NCBI GenBank assembly: GCA_002730795.1
Contig: PCAX01000029.1
Coordinates: forward strand, 1-42,249
Length of the DNA: 42,249 bases
Reading direction: 5' to 3'
Source of the DNA: Chloroflexota bacterium
GTDB taxonomy: Bacteria; Chloroflexota; Dehalococcoidia; Lucifugimonadales; Lucifugimonadaceae
Part shown: in pieces, positions 24,972-32,719 of the stretch
Layout of the letters: every line of letters begins with the position of its first letter
How positions within the stretch are numbered: position 1 is the first letter of the stretch
The notes under the pieces: generated by a model
Databases searched by the model: none
Seen by the model: the letters and a program-made list of their open reading frames with translations, nothing else
Told to the model about the DNA's origin: nothing
Made by a program: the position numbers and the translations under genes

Positions 24972-26186
24972 ATGGATTCAGGACATACCGCATGGGTTTT
25001 GGTGGCGTCGGCATTTGTATTTTTGATGACACCCGGACTTGCATTTTTTTACGGCGGCCTAGTTAGGGCAAAAAATCTCGTAAACACAATCATGCTAAGT
25101 TTTATGTCGATAGCTGTTGTGAGCATAATTTGGGTACTTTGGGGATATACACTTTCTTTCAGTGATGGAGGACCATTACAGAGATGGGTTGGTGGATTGA
25201 GCGAATTTGGTTTGTCCGGAATAAGTACTGACGCAAATGACGGGTATTCTATCCTTGCATTTGTTGCATTTCAGATGATGTTTGCGATTATCACTCCTGC
25301 ACTTATAACAGGTGCACTTGTGGAAAGGTTTAAAATATCAACATACCTAGTGTTTCTACTTTTATGGATTACACTGGTTTATGCACCTATTTGTCACTGG
25401 GTATGGGGTGGAGGATGGTTGAGTGATCTAGGTGCGCTGGATTTTGCAGGCGGAACAGTTATACACATAAATGCAGGTGTTGCCGCTGTAGCAGCCGCAT
25501 TTCTTCTTGGTAAAAGGCGAAATCCAGGTCGTCAACCAAATAATGTTCCTTACGTAGTTCTTGGAGCAGCTATTCTATGGTTCGGTTGGTTTGGTTTTAA
25601 TGCTGGCTCTCAATTGGCTGCGGATGGTATTGCCTCTAGTGCATTTCTTGTTACTAATACAGCAGCCGCGACAGCTGCTTTAACTTGGGGGGTAGTATCC
25701 CAAATAAAGAACGGTAAAATGGGCGCTGTAGGCGTCGCAACAGGAGCGGTTGCTGGTTTGGTGGCGATAACCCCTGCTGCCGGATTTGTGGGAATATATG
25801 GGGCATTGGCTATAGGTTTGGGGGCCGGTGTTCTTTGTTTCTTTGCCGTTGACCTTATTAATTCCACAGGACTTGATGATGCCCTCGATGTTTTTGCAGT
25901 TCACGGTATAGGCGGAATTTGGGGCGCTATTGCAACGGGAATTTTTGCAGTTGAGGCAATCGGAGGAACAGCTGGACTGATAGAAGGTAATTGGGAACAG
26001 GTTCTGATCCAATTTTACGCGGTTGCCGCTACGTTAGTGTATTCCGGTATTGTAACGCTTGTAATTCTAAAGATACTTGACCTAATTCCTGGCTTAGGTT
26101 TGCGAGCTAGTGAATCCGATGAAAATATTGGCCTTGATATTTCTCAACACGGAGAACAAGCAAGCGTAGATGATGGAGCAGATTAA
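24972..26186 (+). CDS. amtB: Ammonium transporter Amt
   Basis: This is an 11-helix ammonium channel of 404 residues. Family features are 'FLMTPGLAFFYGGLVRAKN' at the first helix, 'FQMMFAIITPALITGALVERFK' (Phe gate region), the twin pore histidines in 'GGTVIHINAGVAAV' and 'DVFAVHGIGGIWGAIATGIFA', and a charged cytoplasmic tail. No separate cleavable signal is evident; the mature-like N-terminus MDSGHTAW starts the first helix. It is followed by a P-II gene, the standard amtB-glnK pair in which the P-II protein plugs the channel when nitrogen is plentiful. Confidence 0.96.
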   Translation: MDSGHTAWVLVASAFVFLMTPGLAFFYGGLVRAKNLVNTIMLSFMSIAVVSIIWVLWGYTLSFSDGGPLQRWVGGLSEFGLSGISTDANDGYSILAFVAFQMMFAIITPALITGALVERFKISTYLVFLLLWITLVYAPICHWVWGGGWLSDLGALDFAGGTVIHINAGVAAVAAAFLLGKRRNPGRQPNNVPYVVLGAAILWFGWFGFNAGSQLAADGIASSAFLVTNTAAATAALTWGVVSQIKNGKMGAVGVATGAVAGLVAITPAAGFVGIYGALAIGLGAGVLCFFAVDLINSTGLDDALDVFAVHGIGGIWGAIATGIFAVEAIGGTAGLIEGNWEQVLIQFYAVAATLVYSGIVTLVILKILDLIPGLGLRASESDENIGLDISQHGEQASVDDGAD

Positions 26187-26207
26187 CTAAAACAAATGGA
26201 CCAGAAA

Positions 26208-26239
26208 AGCTATGGGGTGTTAAATTAGATCCCATAGCT
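26208..26239 (+). promoter_or_regulatory. Intercistronic hairpin between amtB and glnK
   Basis: AGCTATGGG and CCCATAGCT form a perfect 9-base stem around a 14-base loop, 22 bases after the amtB stop. No U-tract follows; instead a purine-rich AAGGAG ribosome binding site comes 8 bases later. It is more likely an mRNA-processing or stability element, or a partial attenuator, than a full terminator. Confidence 0.5.
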
Positions 26240-26258
26240 CCAGCATAAGGAGAAAAAT

Positions 26259-26603
26259 ATGGTCAAAATAGAAGCTATAATACGTCCGGAACGAGTCAAT
26301 CAAGTCGTTCAAGCTCTTGAAGATATAGGGTGCAAAGGGTTCCACTTCGTTAATGTTACCGGACAGGGTCAACAGCAAGGTGTGGAAGTCTTCACCGGTC
26401 GCGGAGCTACGACCACCAGTAGGTCTTCCTTGCCTAAAACTTTACTAGTGACGGTTGTTAAGGATGACCAAAAGGACTCGGTGGTTGAGGCTATAATTGA
26501 ATCTGCACGAAGCGGTAATATTGGTGACGGGAAAATTTTTGTATCGTCAGTTGGAGAGGTTATACGAGTTCGAACCGGAGACAGGAACGAAGACGCCTTA
26601 TAG
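26259..26603 (+). CDS. glnK: P-II nitrogen regulatory protein with atypical T-loop
   Basis: The 114-residue protein has the P-II signature: 'KIEAIIRPERVNQVVQALEDIG', a B-loop 'RSGNIGDGKIFV' for ATP/ADP, and a C-loop 'GEVIRVRTG'. P-II proteins sense ATP/ADP and 2-oxoglutarate and dock on Amt and other partners through the T-loop. Here the T-loop reads about GQGQQQGVEVFTGRGATTTSRSSLPK. The classical 'YRGAEYxVDFLPK' with its uridylylated Tyr-51 is missing, the loop is about two residues longer, and it is rich in Thr/Ser/Arg. Gln-39-type residues before the loop appear kept. AAGGAG precedes the ATG. The pairing with amtB supports the GlnK designation. Confidence 0.9.
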   Translation: MVKIEAIIRPERVNQVVQALEDIGCKGFHFVNVTGQGQQQGVEVFTGRGATTTSRSSLPKTLLVTVVKDDQKDSVVEAIIESARSGNIGDGKIFVSSVGEVIRVRTGDRNEDAL

Positions 26604-26642
26604 GGTTTTTCGGAATTTGCACTTAATTAACCTCAATAATTT

Positions 26643-26710
26643 AGGGGTTGCAAATAGATATGGCTGTGCTGAATAGATAGTATTTATGTTCAAGCGTGTT
26701 TGCAACCCTT
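26643..26710. terminator. Long-loop inverted repeat between glnK and the tRNA cluster
   Basis: GGGTTGCAAA (26645-26654) and TTTGCAACCC (26699-26708) are perfectly complementary, extended by a G-U and an A-U pair, with a 44-base loop containing two TAGATA copies. A T-rich stretch (TTTATATTTTTA) follows. It may be a terminator with a large loop or a structured RNA; it is not a standard compact terminator. Confidence 0.35.
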
Positions 26711-26744
26711 TATATTTTTAAGAAATATGATGGAATTAAAGTAT

Positions 26745-26821
26745 AGGAGCGTAGCTCAGTTGGCTAGAGCACCGGTTTCCAAAACCGGCGGTCGGGGGTT
26801 CGAGTCCCTCCGCTCCTGCCA
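26745..26821 (+). tRNA. tRNA-Trp (CCA)
   Basis: The cloverleaf is complete. The acceptor stem AGGAGCG/CGCTCCT has G at the discriminator and an encoded CCA. The anticodon stem CCGGT/ACCGG encloses TTCCAAA, giving anticodon CCA. The T-arm GGGGG-TTCGAGT-CCCTC pairs with one G-U. Discriminator G73 is the identity base expected for tRNA-Trp. It is first of a three-tRNA cluster. Confidence 0.96.
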
Positions 26822-26850
26822 AATAATGGCAAAACGCTTGTTAATGGTGA

Positions 26851-26937
26851 GCCGGGGTGCTGAAACAGGTAGACAGGCTACGTTGAGGGCGTAGTGCTCG
26901 TAAGGGCGTGTGGGTTCGAGTCCCACCCTCGGCACCA
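26851..26937 (+). tRNA. tRNA-Leu (GAG)
   Basis: A class II tRNA of 87 bases with a long variable arm (TGCTCGTAAGGGCG). Acceptor GCCGGGG pairs with CCTCGGC, then discriminator A and encoded CCA. The anticodon stem CTACG/CGTAG encloses TTGAGGG, giving anticodon GAG (reads CUU/CUC). It lies 29 bases after tRNA-Trp. Confidence 0.95.
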
Positions 26938-26946
26938 CAAATATAA

Positions 26947-27022
26947 GGCGACGTGGCCAAGTGGCTAAGGCGAAGGTCTGCAAAACCTTTATTCGCGGGT
27001 TCGAATCCCGCCGTCGCCTCCA
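26947..27022 (+). tRNA. tRNA-Cys (GCA)
   Basis: Acceptor GGCGACG pairs with CGTCGCC, followed by discriminator U (the expected tRNA-Cys identity base) and an encoded CCA. The anticodon stem AAGGT/ACCTT encloses CTGCAAA, giving anticodon GCA. The T-arm GCGGG-TTCGAAT-CCCGC is perfect. It lies 9 bases after tRNA-Leu. Confidence 0.96.
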
Positions 27023-27067
27023 CTATCAAATCTTACCAACACGATTTATTTTTACAGTTAGGTATTT

Positions 27068-27535
27068 ATGTTAAAAATTGTCACGATTTTAATTATCTCC
27101 GTCATATTTTTTTCTTGTTCAAATAATGAAACATCTTCAATTGCAATTGGTTTAATAGATGAGCGAGAAAAGCTTACATGTAAAGAATGTGACCTAGTTG
27201 ATGTGCTCCGCGTGATTGATGGCGACACTATAGACACCAGCCTAGGAACAATTAGATTGTATGGTGTTGATACACCTGAAATTGACGAAAAATGTTTTCA
27301 GTTGGCTAAAACGGAAACTGAACGTCTTGCTGGATATAGGATACGTATCGAAAATGGGCCTAGGGCAAAAGACCGTTATGATAGGAAACTTGCATACGTT
27401 TATACTGAAAATGGGGACAGTATTGACGGTAATCTTATCGAAAAGGGATTTGCCAAAGCTTGGGAAAAAGACGGACAGCATCGGAATTATTTAATGAATT
27501 TGGAAAAATTCGCTTCCAAAAACTGTGTATGGTGA
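27068..27535 (+). CDS. Thermonuclease (SNase-like) family protein, probable lipoprotein
   Basis: The protein has a short N-terminal hydrophobic segment ending in FFSCSNN, a weak lipobox, so it is probably an exported lipoprotein. The SNase fold follows: 'VLRVIDGDTIDT', 'GTIRLYGVDTPEIDEKC' (Arg and Glu of the active site), and 'KDRYDRKLAYVYTENGDSIDGNLIEKGFAKAW' with the second catalytic Arg. Staphylococcal-nuclease relatives cleave DNA and RNA with Ca2+. Extra Cys residues (CKECD, KCF, NCVW) could form disulfides, consistent with export. It stands alone after the tRNAs. Confidence 0.88.
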   Translation: MLKIVTILIISVIFFSCSNNETSSIAIGLIDEREKLTCKECDLVDVLRVIDGDTIDTSLGTIRLYGVDTPEIDEKCFQLAKTETERLAGYRIRIENGPRAKDRYDRKLAYVYTENGDSIDGNLIEKGFAKAWEKDGQHRNYLMNLEKFASKNCVW

Positions 27536-27544
27536 ACAATAGGA

Positions 27545-28948
27545 CTAAACCGGTGGATGTAATTCGTGAAAATCCGTTGCTTTTTCAAATGCATTTCCAA
27601 CTTGTATTAGTGTTGGTTCTGAAAGGTAGTGCCCTATAAATTGTATGCTTAATGGTAGGCCGTTACCATCTAAACCCGAGGGCAATGATATTGTAGGTAG
27701 TCCACAAAAATTGGTGGGAACGGTGAACCGACTATTCCATGGGTCCCTTTTCGTATTGACGGGTCCGTATTGTTCTCTATCGTTTACGGGGTAGGCCGCT
27801 TTGGCCGTGGACGGGCATGCAAACACGTCAATATTTTTCATAAATTGGTTGATTTCCCCGGAACATTTTTGCCTTTCTATGTTTGCCTCGGCGTATTCCT
27901 TTCCGGAGTACTTGTTACCAGTTTCTAACCAATGTTTAAAAAACGGTCCATATTCATTCGCTTTTGATGGAAAGGTGTCACCGTGATTTGAAGCTGCTTC
28001 AGTTGCACAAATTATTTGCCATGCATCCATATAAGTTCTTAAATTCTTAGGCATTTTTATTGGAACAATGGTGGCACCTAATTTCTCCATTGTTTTTACC
28101 CCGTGGTAAATTGATTCAGCAAATGTTTTTTCCATATCTTCGTTTGTGTAATGTTCATCGTAACCTATTCGTAAACCGTTTACCCCGGCGTCAGCTGTTG
28201 CAAGCATATTGGGGACAGGATGAGGTAAGGAGGTTTTATCGTTTGGGTCTGATCCAGATATTGACTGTAATATAATTCCGGCGTCTATGGACGACCGTGT
28301 TAAAGGTCCAACATGGTCTAAAGATTGGGCTAAATCCATAACACCGAATCTGCTTACCCTACCCCAGGTAGGTTTGAGTCCGACAGTCCCACAAACCGCC
28401 GAAGGATGACGAATTGATCCCCCAGTGTCAGTACCTATTGTTCCGAAAGCCATACCAGACGCAGTTGCACATCCAGAACCACTTGAGGAAGCTCCCGACC
28501 AATGACTTGGTTTCCACGGATTTTGAGGTATGTCAAATTTTGGATTGTAAAAGCTCATGGCTCCTTCCGTAAGGTTTAATTTTCCGATTATTATTGCCCC
28601 CGCTTCGCGGAATAATCTCACTACAGTTGAATCATAAGTCGGAATGTTATTAGAAAAAACGGCAGAGCCACCCATGGTTCTAACACCTGCTGTATAACAA
28701 AGGTCCTTAACGGCGATGGGAATCCCATGTAAAAACCCTCGGTAATTCCCATTTGAGATTTCAATGTCAGCTTTTTTTGCATCCTTAAGAGCTTGGTGGG
28801 GCATTACTGTGGCATAAGCCTTTAAATGTATATCCAATTCATTGATACGATCTAATTGTGATTGCACTAAATCGACAACGCTTAATTTTCCAGCCAATAA
28901 TAAACCAGAAATTTCTTCTATAGTTTTGTAATGAAAATTTGGTACCAA
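27545..28948 (-). CDS. Amidase signature family hydrolase
   Basis: The 467-residue protein carries the Ser-cisSer-Lys triad: the Lys in 'HGIPIAVKDLCYTAG', the cis-Ser in 'WSGASSSGSGCATASGMAFGTIG', and the nucleophile Ser in 'TDTGGSIRHPSAVCGTVGLKPTWGRVSRFG'. The family includes GatA, but no GatB or GatC is adjacent and C-terminal features look like stand-alone catabolic amidases. The start is TTG 28948, directly before VPNFHYKTIEEISG; there is no better ATG. It is convergent with the nuclease gene. Confidence 0.9.
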   Translation of the reverse strand: MVPNFHYKTIEEISGLLLAGKLSVVDLVQSQLDRINELDIHLKAYATVMPHQALKDAKKADIEISNGNYRGFLHGIPIAVKDLCYTAGVRTMGGSAVFSNNIPTYDSTVVRLFREAGAIIIGKLNLTEGAMSFYNPKFDIPQNPWKPSHWSGASSSGSGCATASGMAFGTIGTDTGGSIRHPSAVCGTVGLKPTWGRVSRFGVMDLAQSLDHVGPLTRSSIDAGIILQSISGSDPNDKTSLPHPVPNMLATADAGVNGLRIGYDEHYTNEDMEKTFAESIYHGVKTMEKLGATIVPIKMPKNLRTYMDAWQIICATEAASNHGDTFPSKANEYGPFFKHWLETGNKYSGKEYAEANIERQKCSGEINQFMKNIDVFACPSTAKAAYPVNDREQYGPVNTKRDPWNSRFTVPTNFCGLPTISLPSGLDGNGLPLSIQFIGHYLSEPTLIQVGNAFEKATDFHELHPPV

Positions 28949-29132
28949 TTATTTATTAACCTCTATCTACAAAGGAATTTACAACAGTAGGTGCTGAAAA
29001 ATTTTGAGCGCATGAATATTGCTATATTCGTTAAAGTGTAACCATCAATAATACCCTTCTGGTAGTAATATGGACTTACCGTGAATTTTACACCCAACAA
29101 ATTTTCATTAAATACGTATGTAATAGTGCCTT

Positions 29133-30038
29133 GTGACTGAATGGATACTACCCGCGTTACTCAGCCCATTCCTTTTTTCCATAGTCACCCTGGTTGATAA
29201 ACGCATACTCTCGCATTACAAATTAAATCTGTCCAGTTTTAATTTATTTGTTGGTTTAAGCCAAGGCATTATTGGGGTAATAATCTTATTTGTTTATCCC
29301 ATTGGGTTCGTGGATTGGAGCGTGTTTTTCCGCGGTACACTTACTGGAATTATTCAGGGAGTGGCTCTAATAATTATGTTTTGGATGTTAAAACGGGAGG
29401 ACCCTACTCGCGTTATGCCTATTATGCAAACAAGTCCTCTTTTTGTTGCACTCCTTGCGTGGCCTTTTTTTGGAGAAATGCTAAGTTTCATTCAGTGGGC
29501 AGCGGTAATTATAGCGATTTCGGGTGGTATTTTAGTATCTATCGGAAGGCGTCGCTTTGAAGATAAAACAACTATTAGACCCATTTTTTTCCTTTTATTC
29601 ATTAGTGCTGCGTTAATTGGAATTTCACAGTTGGTAATCAAATCAATTACTACGGATTTGATTAGCCTGCACATAGTTGCATTGCGCGGAATTGGACTTT
29701 GTACCATGATGTTTTTTGTGTTTGGGCGAAAAGATTCGGCACACGATTTATTTAATTTTCTTAAGTTTCCAAAAAGGGCAGTGTTGTTGATTTCTGTGGA
29801 AGGTATAACGCCATTTATATGCCATTTGCTCACTACATTTGCCATATCCATTGGACCAGTTAGTCTTGTAGCCACTATGTTTGGGGTAAGGCCGATTTTT
29901 GTTTTTCTGTTAAGTTTATTAGGGGCTAGGTTTATGGCAAAATTCGTTTATGAAAAATTTTCCAAAAATGAACTGAAAGTTAAGTTATTGTCCTCGGTAG
30001 CAGTTTTCTTGGCCATTGCTCTTATGTCTTTCGGCTAA
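29133..30038 (+). CDS. EamA/DMT family transporter
   Basis: A 301-residue membrane protein with about ten hydrophobic helices arranged as two EamA repeats. A typical EamA half-end is 'DPTRVMPIMQTSPLFVALLAWPFFGEMLSFIQWAAVIIAISGGILVSIG'. The second repeat ends near 'LVATMFGVRPIFVFLLSLLGARF'. Substrates of these exporters (amino acids, metabolites) cannot be read from sequence. The start is GTG. Confidence 0.85.
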   Translation: MTEWILPALLSPFLFSIVTLVDKRILSHYKLNLSSFNLFVGLSQGIIGVIILFVYPIGFVDWSVFFRGTLTGIIQGVALIIMFWMLKREDPTRVMPIMQTSPLFVALLAWPFFGEMLSFIQWAAVIIAISGGILVSIGRRRFEDKTTIRPIFFLLFISAALIGISQLVIKSITTDLISLHIVALRGIGLCTMMFFVFGRKDSAHDLFNFLKFPKRAVLLISVEGITPFICHLLTTFAISIGPVSLVATMFGVRPIFVFLLSLLGARFMAKFVYEKFSKNELKVKLLSSVAVFLAIALMSFG

Positions 30039-30196
30039 AAACCACATTGAAGATAACTTGGTCTTCGGCAGTAACCAAATATTGAACAGTTTTATTTGCG
30101 AGATCCTATTTTCATAGTTAATTACATGATATAAATTACTGATATTCTTGTATAGCTGTCTAATTAACGCATGCAATTACAACATGGAGGTTATTT

Positions 30197-31042
30197 ATGT
30201 CGGAAAAAAAACGGGTTCTTGTTACTGGCCTAAGCGGAGTAGTTGGAACAGCCATTAGAACAGAATTTGAAAATCGATATGAACTATCTTCATTATCAAG
30301 ATATGGCACTAAGGGCATTGATGAAGAGCATAATTTCAAGGGTAATATTGCTGAAATCGAGACATTACTTCCAGCATTTAGAGACCAACATACTATTGTG
30401 CATCTTGCGGCTGATCGTAGTGCCACGGCGGATTGGGAATCAGCACTCCGAAACAATTTTATCGGTACGTATAATGTCTTTGAGGCAGCAAAAATTTCAG
30501 GAGTTAAACGCGTCGTGTTTGGGAGTTCTCAGCACGCAGTTGGTGGTAACTATCTAGATGAACCATATTGCCACATTATGAATGGTGAATTTGAAAAAGT
30601 TTCTCGTCCTTATCCTCTATTGGATGAAAATATAAGAATTAGGCCTTCAGGGTATTACGGAGCTTCAAAAGCCTATGGAGAGTCACTAGGTAGCTACTAT
30701 AGTGACCACCATGGATTGTCGGTGATTAATATACGCATAGGTTTTACTATTTCGACAGATGATCCGGGATTTGGTGGTGGAGCCCTAGCCCTATGGCTAT
30801 CTCATAATGATACTTCGCAAATACACGCCAAGGCGGTTGATGCCCCCGATTCGATTAGGTATACAACGGTTTATGCTATGAGTAACAACTATTGGTCAAT
30901 ATTTTCGTTAGAAAAAGCAAGAGATCAATTAGGTTACGAACCAGTGGATGGGGCAGGTAAAGACCTGAATCCTGATAGCAAAGGTCATGAACGGGATAAA
31001 ACGGAGTATAAGCAACATTATGAAGATCCTGAAACTTACTGA
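30197..31042 (+). CDS. NAD-dependent SDR, uronate-dehydrogenase-like
   Basis: An extended short-chain dehydrogenase of 281 residues. It has the NAD motif 'VLVTGLSGVVGTAI', the segment 'NNFIGTYNVFEAAKISGVKRVVFGSSQHAVG' and the catalytic 'YYGASKAYGESLGSYYSDHHGLSVINIRIGF'. This block order, with SSQH and RIG, closely follows bacterial uronate dehydrogenases (hexuronate to aldarolactone). It may act on another sugar or sugar acid. GGAGG lies 6 bases before the ATG. A ThDP enzyme follows after a 50-base gap containing a perfect palindrome. Confidence 0.8.
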   Translation: MSEKKRVLVTGLSGVVGTAIRTEFENRYELSSLSRYGTKGIDEEHNFKGNIAEIETLLPAFRDQHTIVHLAADRSATADWESALRNNFIGTYNVFEAAKISGVKRVVFGSSQHAVGGNYLDEPYCHIMNGEFEKVSRPYPLLDENIRIRPSGYYGASKAYGESLGSYYSDHHGLSVINIRIGFTISTDDPGFGGGALALWLSHNDTSQIHAKAVDAPDSIRYTTVYAMSNNYWSIFSLEKARDQLGYEPVDGAGKDLNPDSKGHERDKTEYKQHYEDPETY

Positions 31043-31045
31043 CCG

Positions 31046-31061
31046 TAATTTGATCAAATTA
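31046..31061. promoter_or_regulatory. 16-base perfect palindrome TAATTTGATCAAATTA
   Basis: A perfect 16-base palindrome lies 3 bases after the SDR stop and about 31 bases before the ThDP-enzyme ATG. It could be an operator for the downstream gene; with no loop it is less suitable as an RNA hairpin. No adjacent regulator is seen. Confidence 0.4.
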
Positions 31062-31092
31062 ATAAAAGAAACCTAATCGAAGGAGAGCGAAA

Positions 31093-32715
31093 ATGACTAA
31101 AACGGTAGGAAATGTTTTCTCTTCGGAACTCAAGTCTCAAGGAGTAAAACGTATTTTCGGGATACCAGGTGGTGGAAGTTCAGTTGATTTAATTGATGCA
31201 TGCTCTAAAGAACACATAACATTTGAGTTGGTTCAGCAAGAAAGTTCTGCCGCGATTATGGCTGTGGTTTCTGGAGAATTAACTTCATCTTTGGGAGCAT
31301 GTATTTCAATTATGGGACCGGGAGCTGCTAATCTAGCATCTGGTGCTAGTTATGCCTACCTTGAAAGGCATCCGTTGCTAGTTTTTAGCGAATGTTATGG
31401 TCCAAAAATTTCGCCATCTATGACTCTTCAGAAAATTGATCACCAGTCATTATTTAACTCAGTCAGCAAAGGTTCAAACGTTTTAGATGAAACGAGAACG
31501 AAATCCTGTTTGACTGAAGCTGTTTTGACCGCAAAAACCGAGCGACCCGGTCCATATCATATCGACATTCCAAATGCACTATTGACCTCAGATTACTTGG
31601 GGACTTCTGATGATCTAAATGATTGTAGCGACTCGGATAGTTCTGATGTATCGACTGTTACTCAAATTGTCGATACTATAAATTCTTCTGAACGTCCCCT
31701 ATTGGTTATTGGTCCTATGGCTGTAAGGGAGAGTTTGGGTCATTTATTGGTTGATTTAATTGAAAAAGCAGGTATAGCTTTTATGGTTACGTCAAAAGCT
31801 CGCGGAATAATCACTGAAGACCATCCACTATATGCTGGTATAGTGTCCGGAGTTTATGCGACGAATACTTTTGAGGCTGGGATGATTAGCCGTTCAGATT
31901 TAATTATTGGCGTAGGTTTAGATCGATCCGAATTGTTGTCGGGATGGCAACATGACCAACCATTTATTGAAATCGATTCAATTTATATAGAGGAAAACGA
32001 AAAAATTACACCACCTATTTTTACGACTTATGGTCAAGTATCTGAAGTAATAAAAGGAATAACTGATGGGGTAATTAATAAAAATCGTTGGCCTTTGAAA
32101 TTCTTGAGCGAATACTGGTCTAATGTTCGGGGGAATTTACGTATTAATTCAAATACATTTAATTCCGGAGCAGTAATAGGTCTGTGTAGAGAATTGTGCC
32201 CAGATGAAACGATTCTTTGCACTGAAGCCGGCGTTTACGGACGGGTTGGATTATATGCCTGGAAAGTAAGAGGAAACAGAACTTATTTTGATTCTAGCGG
32301 GGCTAATACCATGGGATTTTCTATTCCAGCAGTGATTTCGGCATCACTGGAATTACCTGATCAGAAATCTATAGCCTTTGTTGGGGATGGAGGTTTTATG
32401 ATGAAAATATCTGAATTAGAAACTATAGCCCGGATGAAAACGAAACCTATTATCATTGTGTTTAATGACGGGACTTTAGGTATGATACGAATAAAGCAGA
32501 AGCAAAAAGGATTATCTAGGGATGGGGTAGACCTTTATCAGCCGAATCTAGTGAAAATAGCCGAAAGCTTTGGGGGTAGAGGACGGTTGGTGCATGACAT
32601 TTCGGAATTTAAAACCGCTTTGGACCAGGCTCTAAAAAGTGACACATTTGAAATAATAGACTTACGGTTTGATCCTGATATTTACGCAGCTGATATTCCG
32701 CTAATTAGAGGTTAG
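31093..32715 (+). CDS. Thiamine-diphosphate-dependent enzyme (acetolactate-synthase-like)
   Basis: The 540-residue protein has all three domains of the POX/AHAS-type ThDP family. The N-terminal Pyr domain contains the activating Glu in 'LVQQESSAAIMA' with 'SIMGPGAANL'; a middle domain follows; the C-terminal PP domain has the Mg/ThDP motif 'FVGDGGFMMKISELETIARMKTKPIIIVFNDGTLGMI' (GDG...ND). A true AHAS usually has a regulatory-subunit gene next to it, absent here, so a benzoylformate-decarboxylase-like or another 2-oxoacid enzyme is equally possible. GGAGAG precedes the ATG. It is convergent with the next dehydrogenase, with only 4 bases between stops. Confidence 0.85.
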   Translation: MTKTVGNVFSSELKSQGVKRIFGIPGGGSSVDLIDACSKEHITFELVQQESSAAIMAVVSGELTSSLGACISIMGPGAANLASGASYAYLERHPLLVFSECYGPKISPSMTLQKIDHQSLFNSVSKGSNVLDETRTKSCLTEAVLTAKTERPGPYHIDIPNALLTSDYLGTSDDLNDCSDSDSSDVSTVTQIVDTINSSERPLLVIGPMAVRESLGHLLVDLIEKAGIAFMVTSKARGIITEDHPLYAGIVSGVYATNTFEAGMISRSDLIIGVGLDRSELLSGWQHDQPFIEIDSIYIEENEKITPPIFTTYGQVSEVIKGITDGVINKNRWPLKFLSEYWSNVRGNLRINSNTFNSGAVIGLCRELCPDETILCTEAGVYGRVGLYAWKVRGNRTYFDSSGANTMGFSIPAVISASLELPDQKSIAFVGDGGFMMKISELETIARMKTKPIIIVFNDGTLGMIRIKQKQKGLSRDGVDLYQPNLVKIAESFGGRGRLVHDISEFKTALDQALKSDTFEIIDLRFDPDIYAADIPLIRG

Positions 32716-32719
32716 CGTT

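Noticed and set aside
26700-27029. ORFs over the tRNA cluster, including antisense translations such as 'RRDSNPRPPVLETGAL' and 'AGFEPANKGFADLRLSHLAT'
   Set aside because: These are the well-known false proteins produced by translating tRNA genes. The three cloverleaf structures explain the sequence completely.
27068-27535. tRNA-adjacent nuclease gene as a possible integrated element
   Set aside because: There is no integrase, no duplicated tRNA 3' end and no composition break; SNase-like lipoproteins are ordinary chromosomal genes.
28934-28948. TTGGTACCAA palindrome near the amidase start as an operator
   Set aside because: It overlaps the start codon and first codons of the amidase (TTG GTA CCA A), so coding constraint explains it at least as well.
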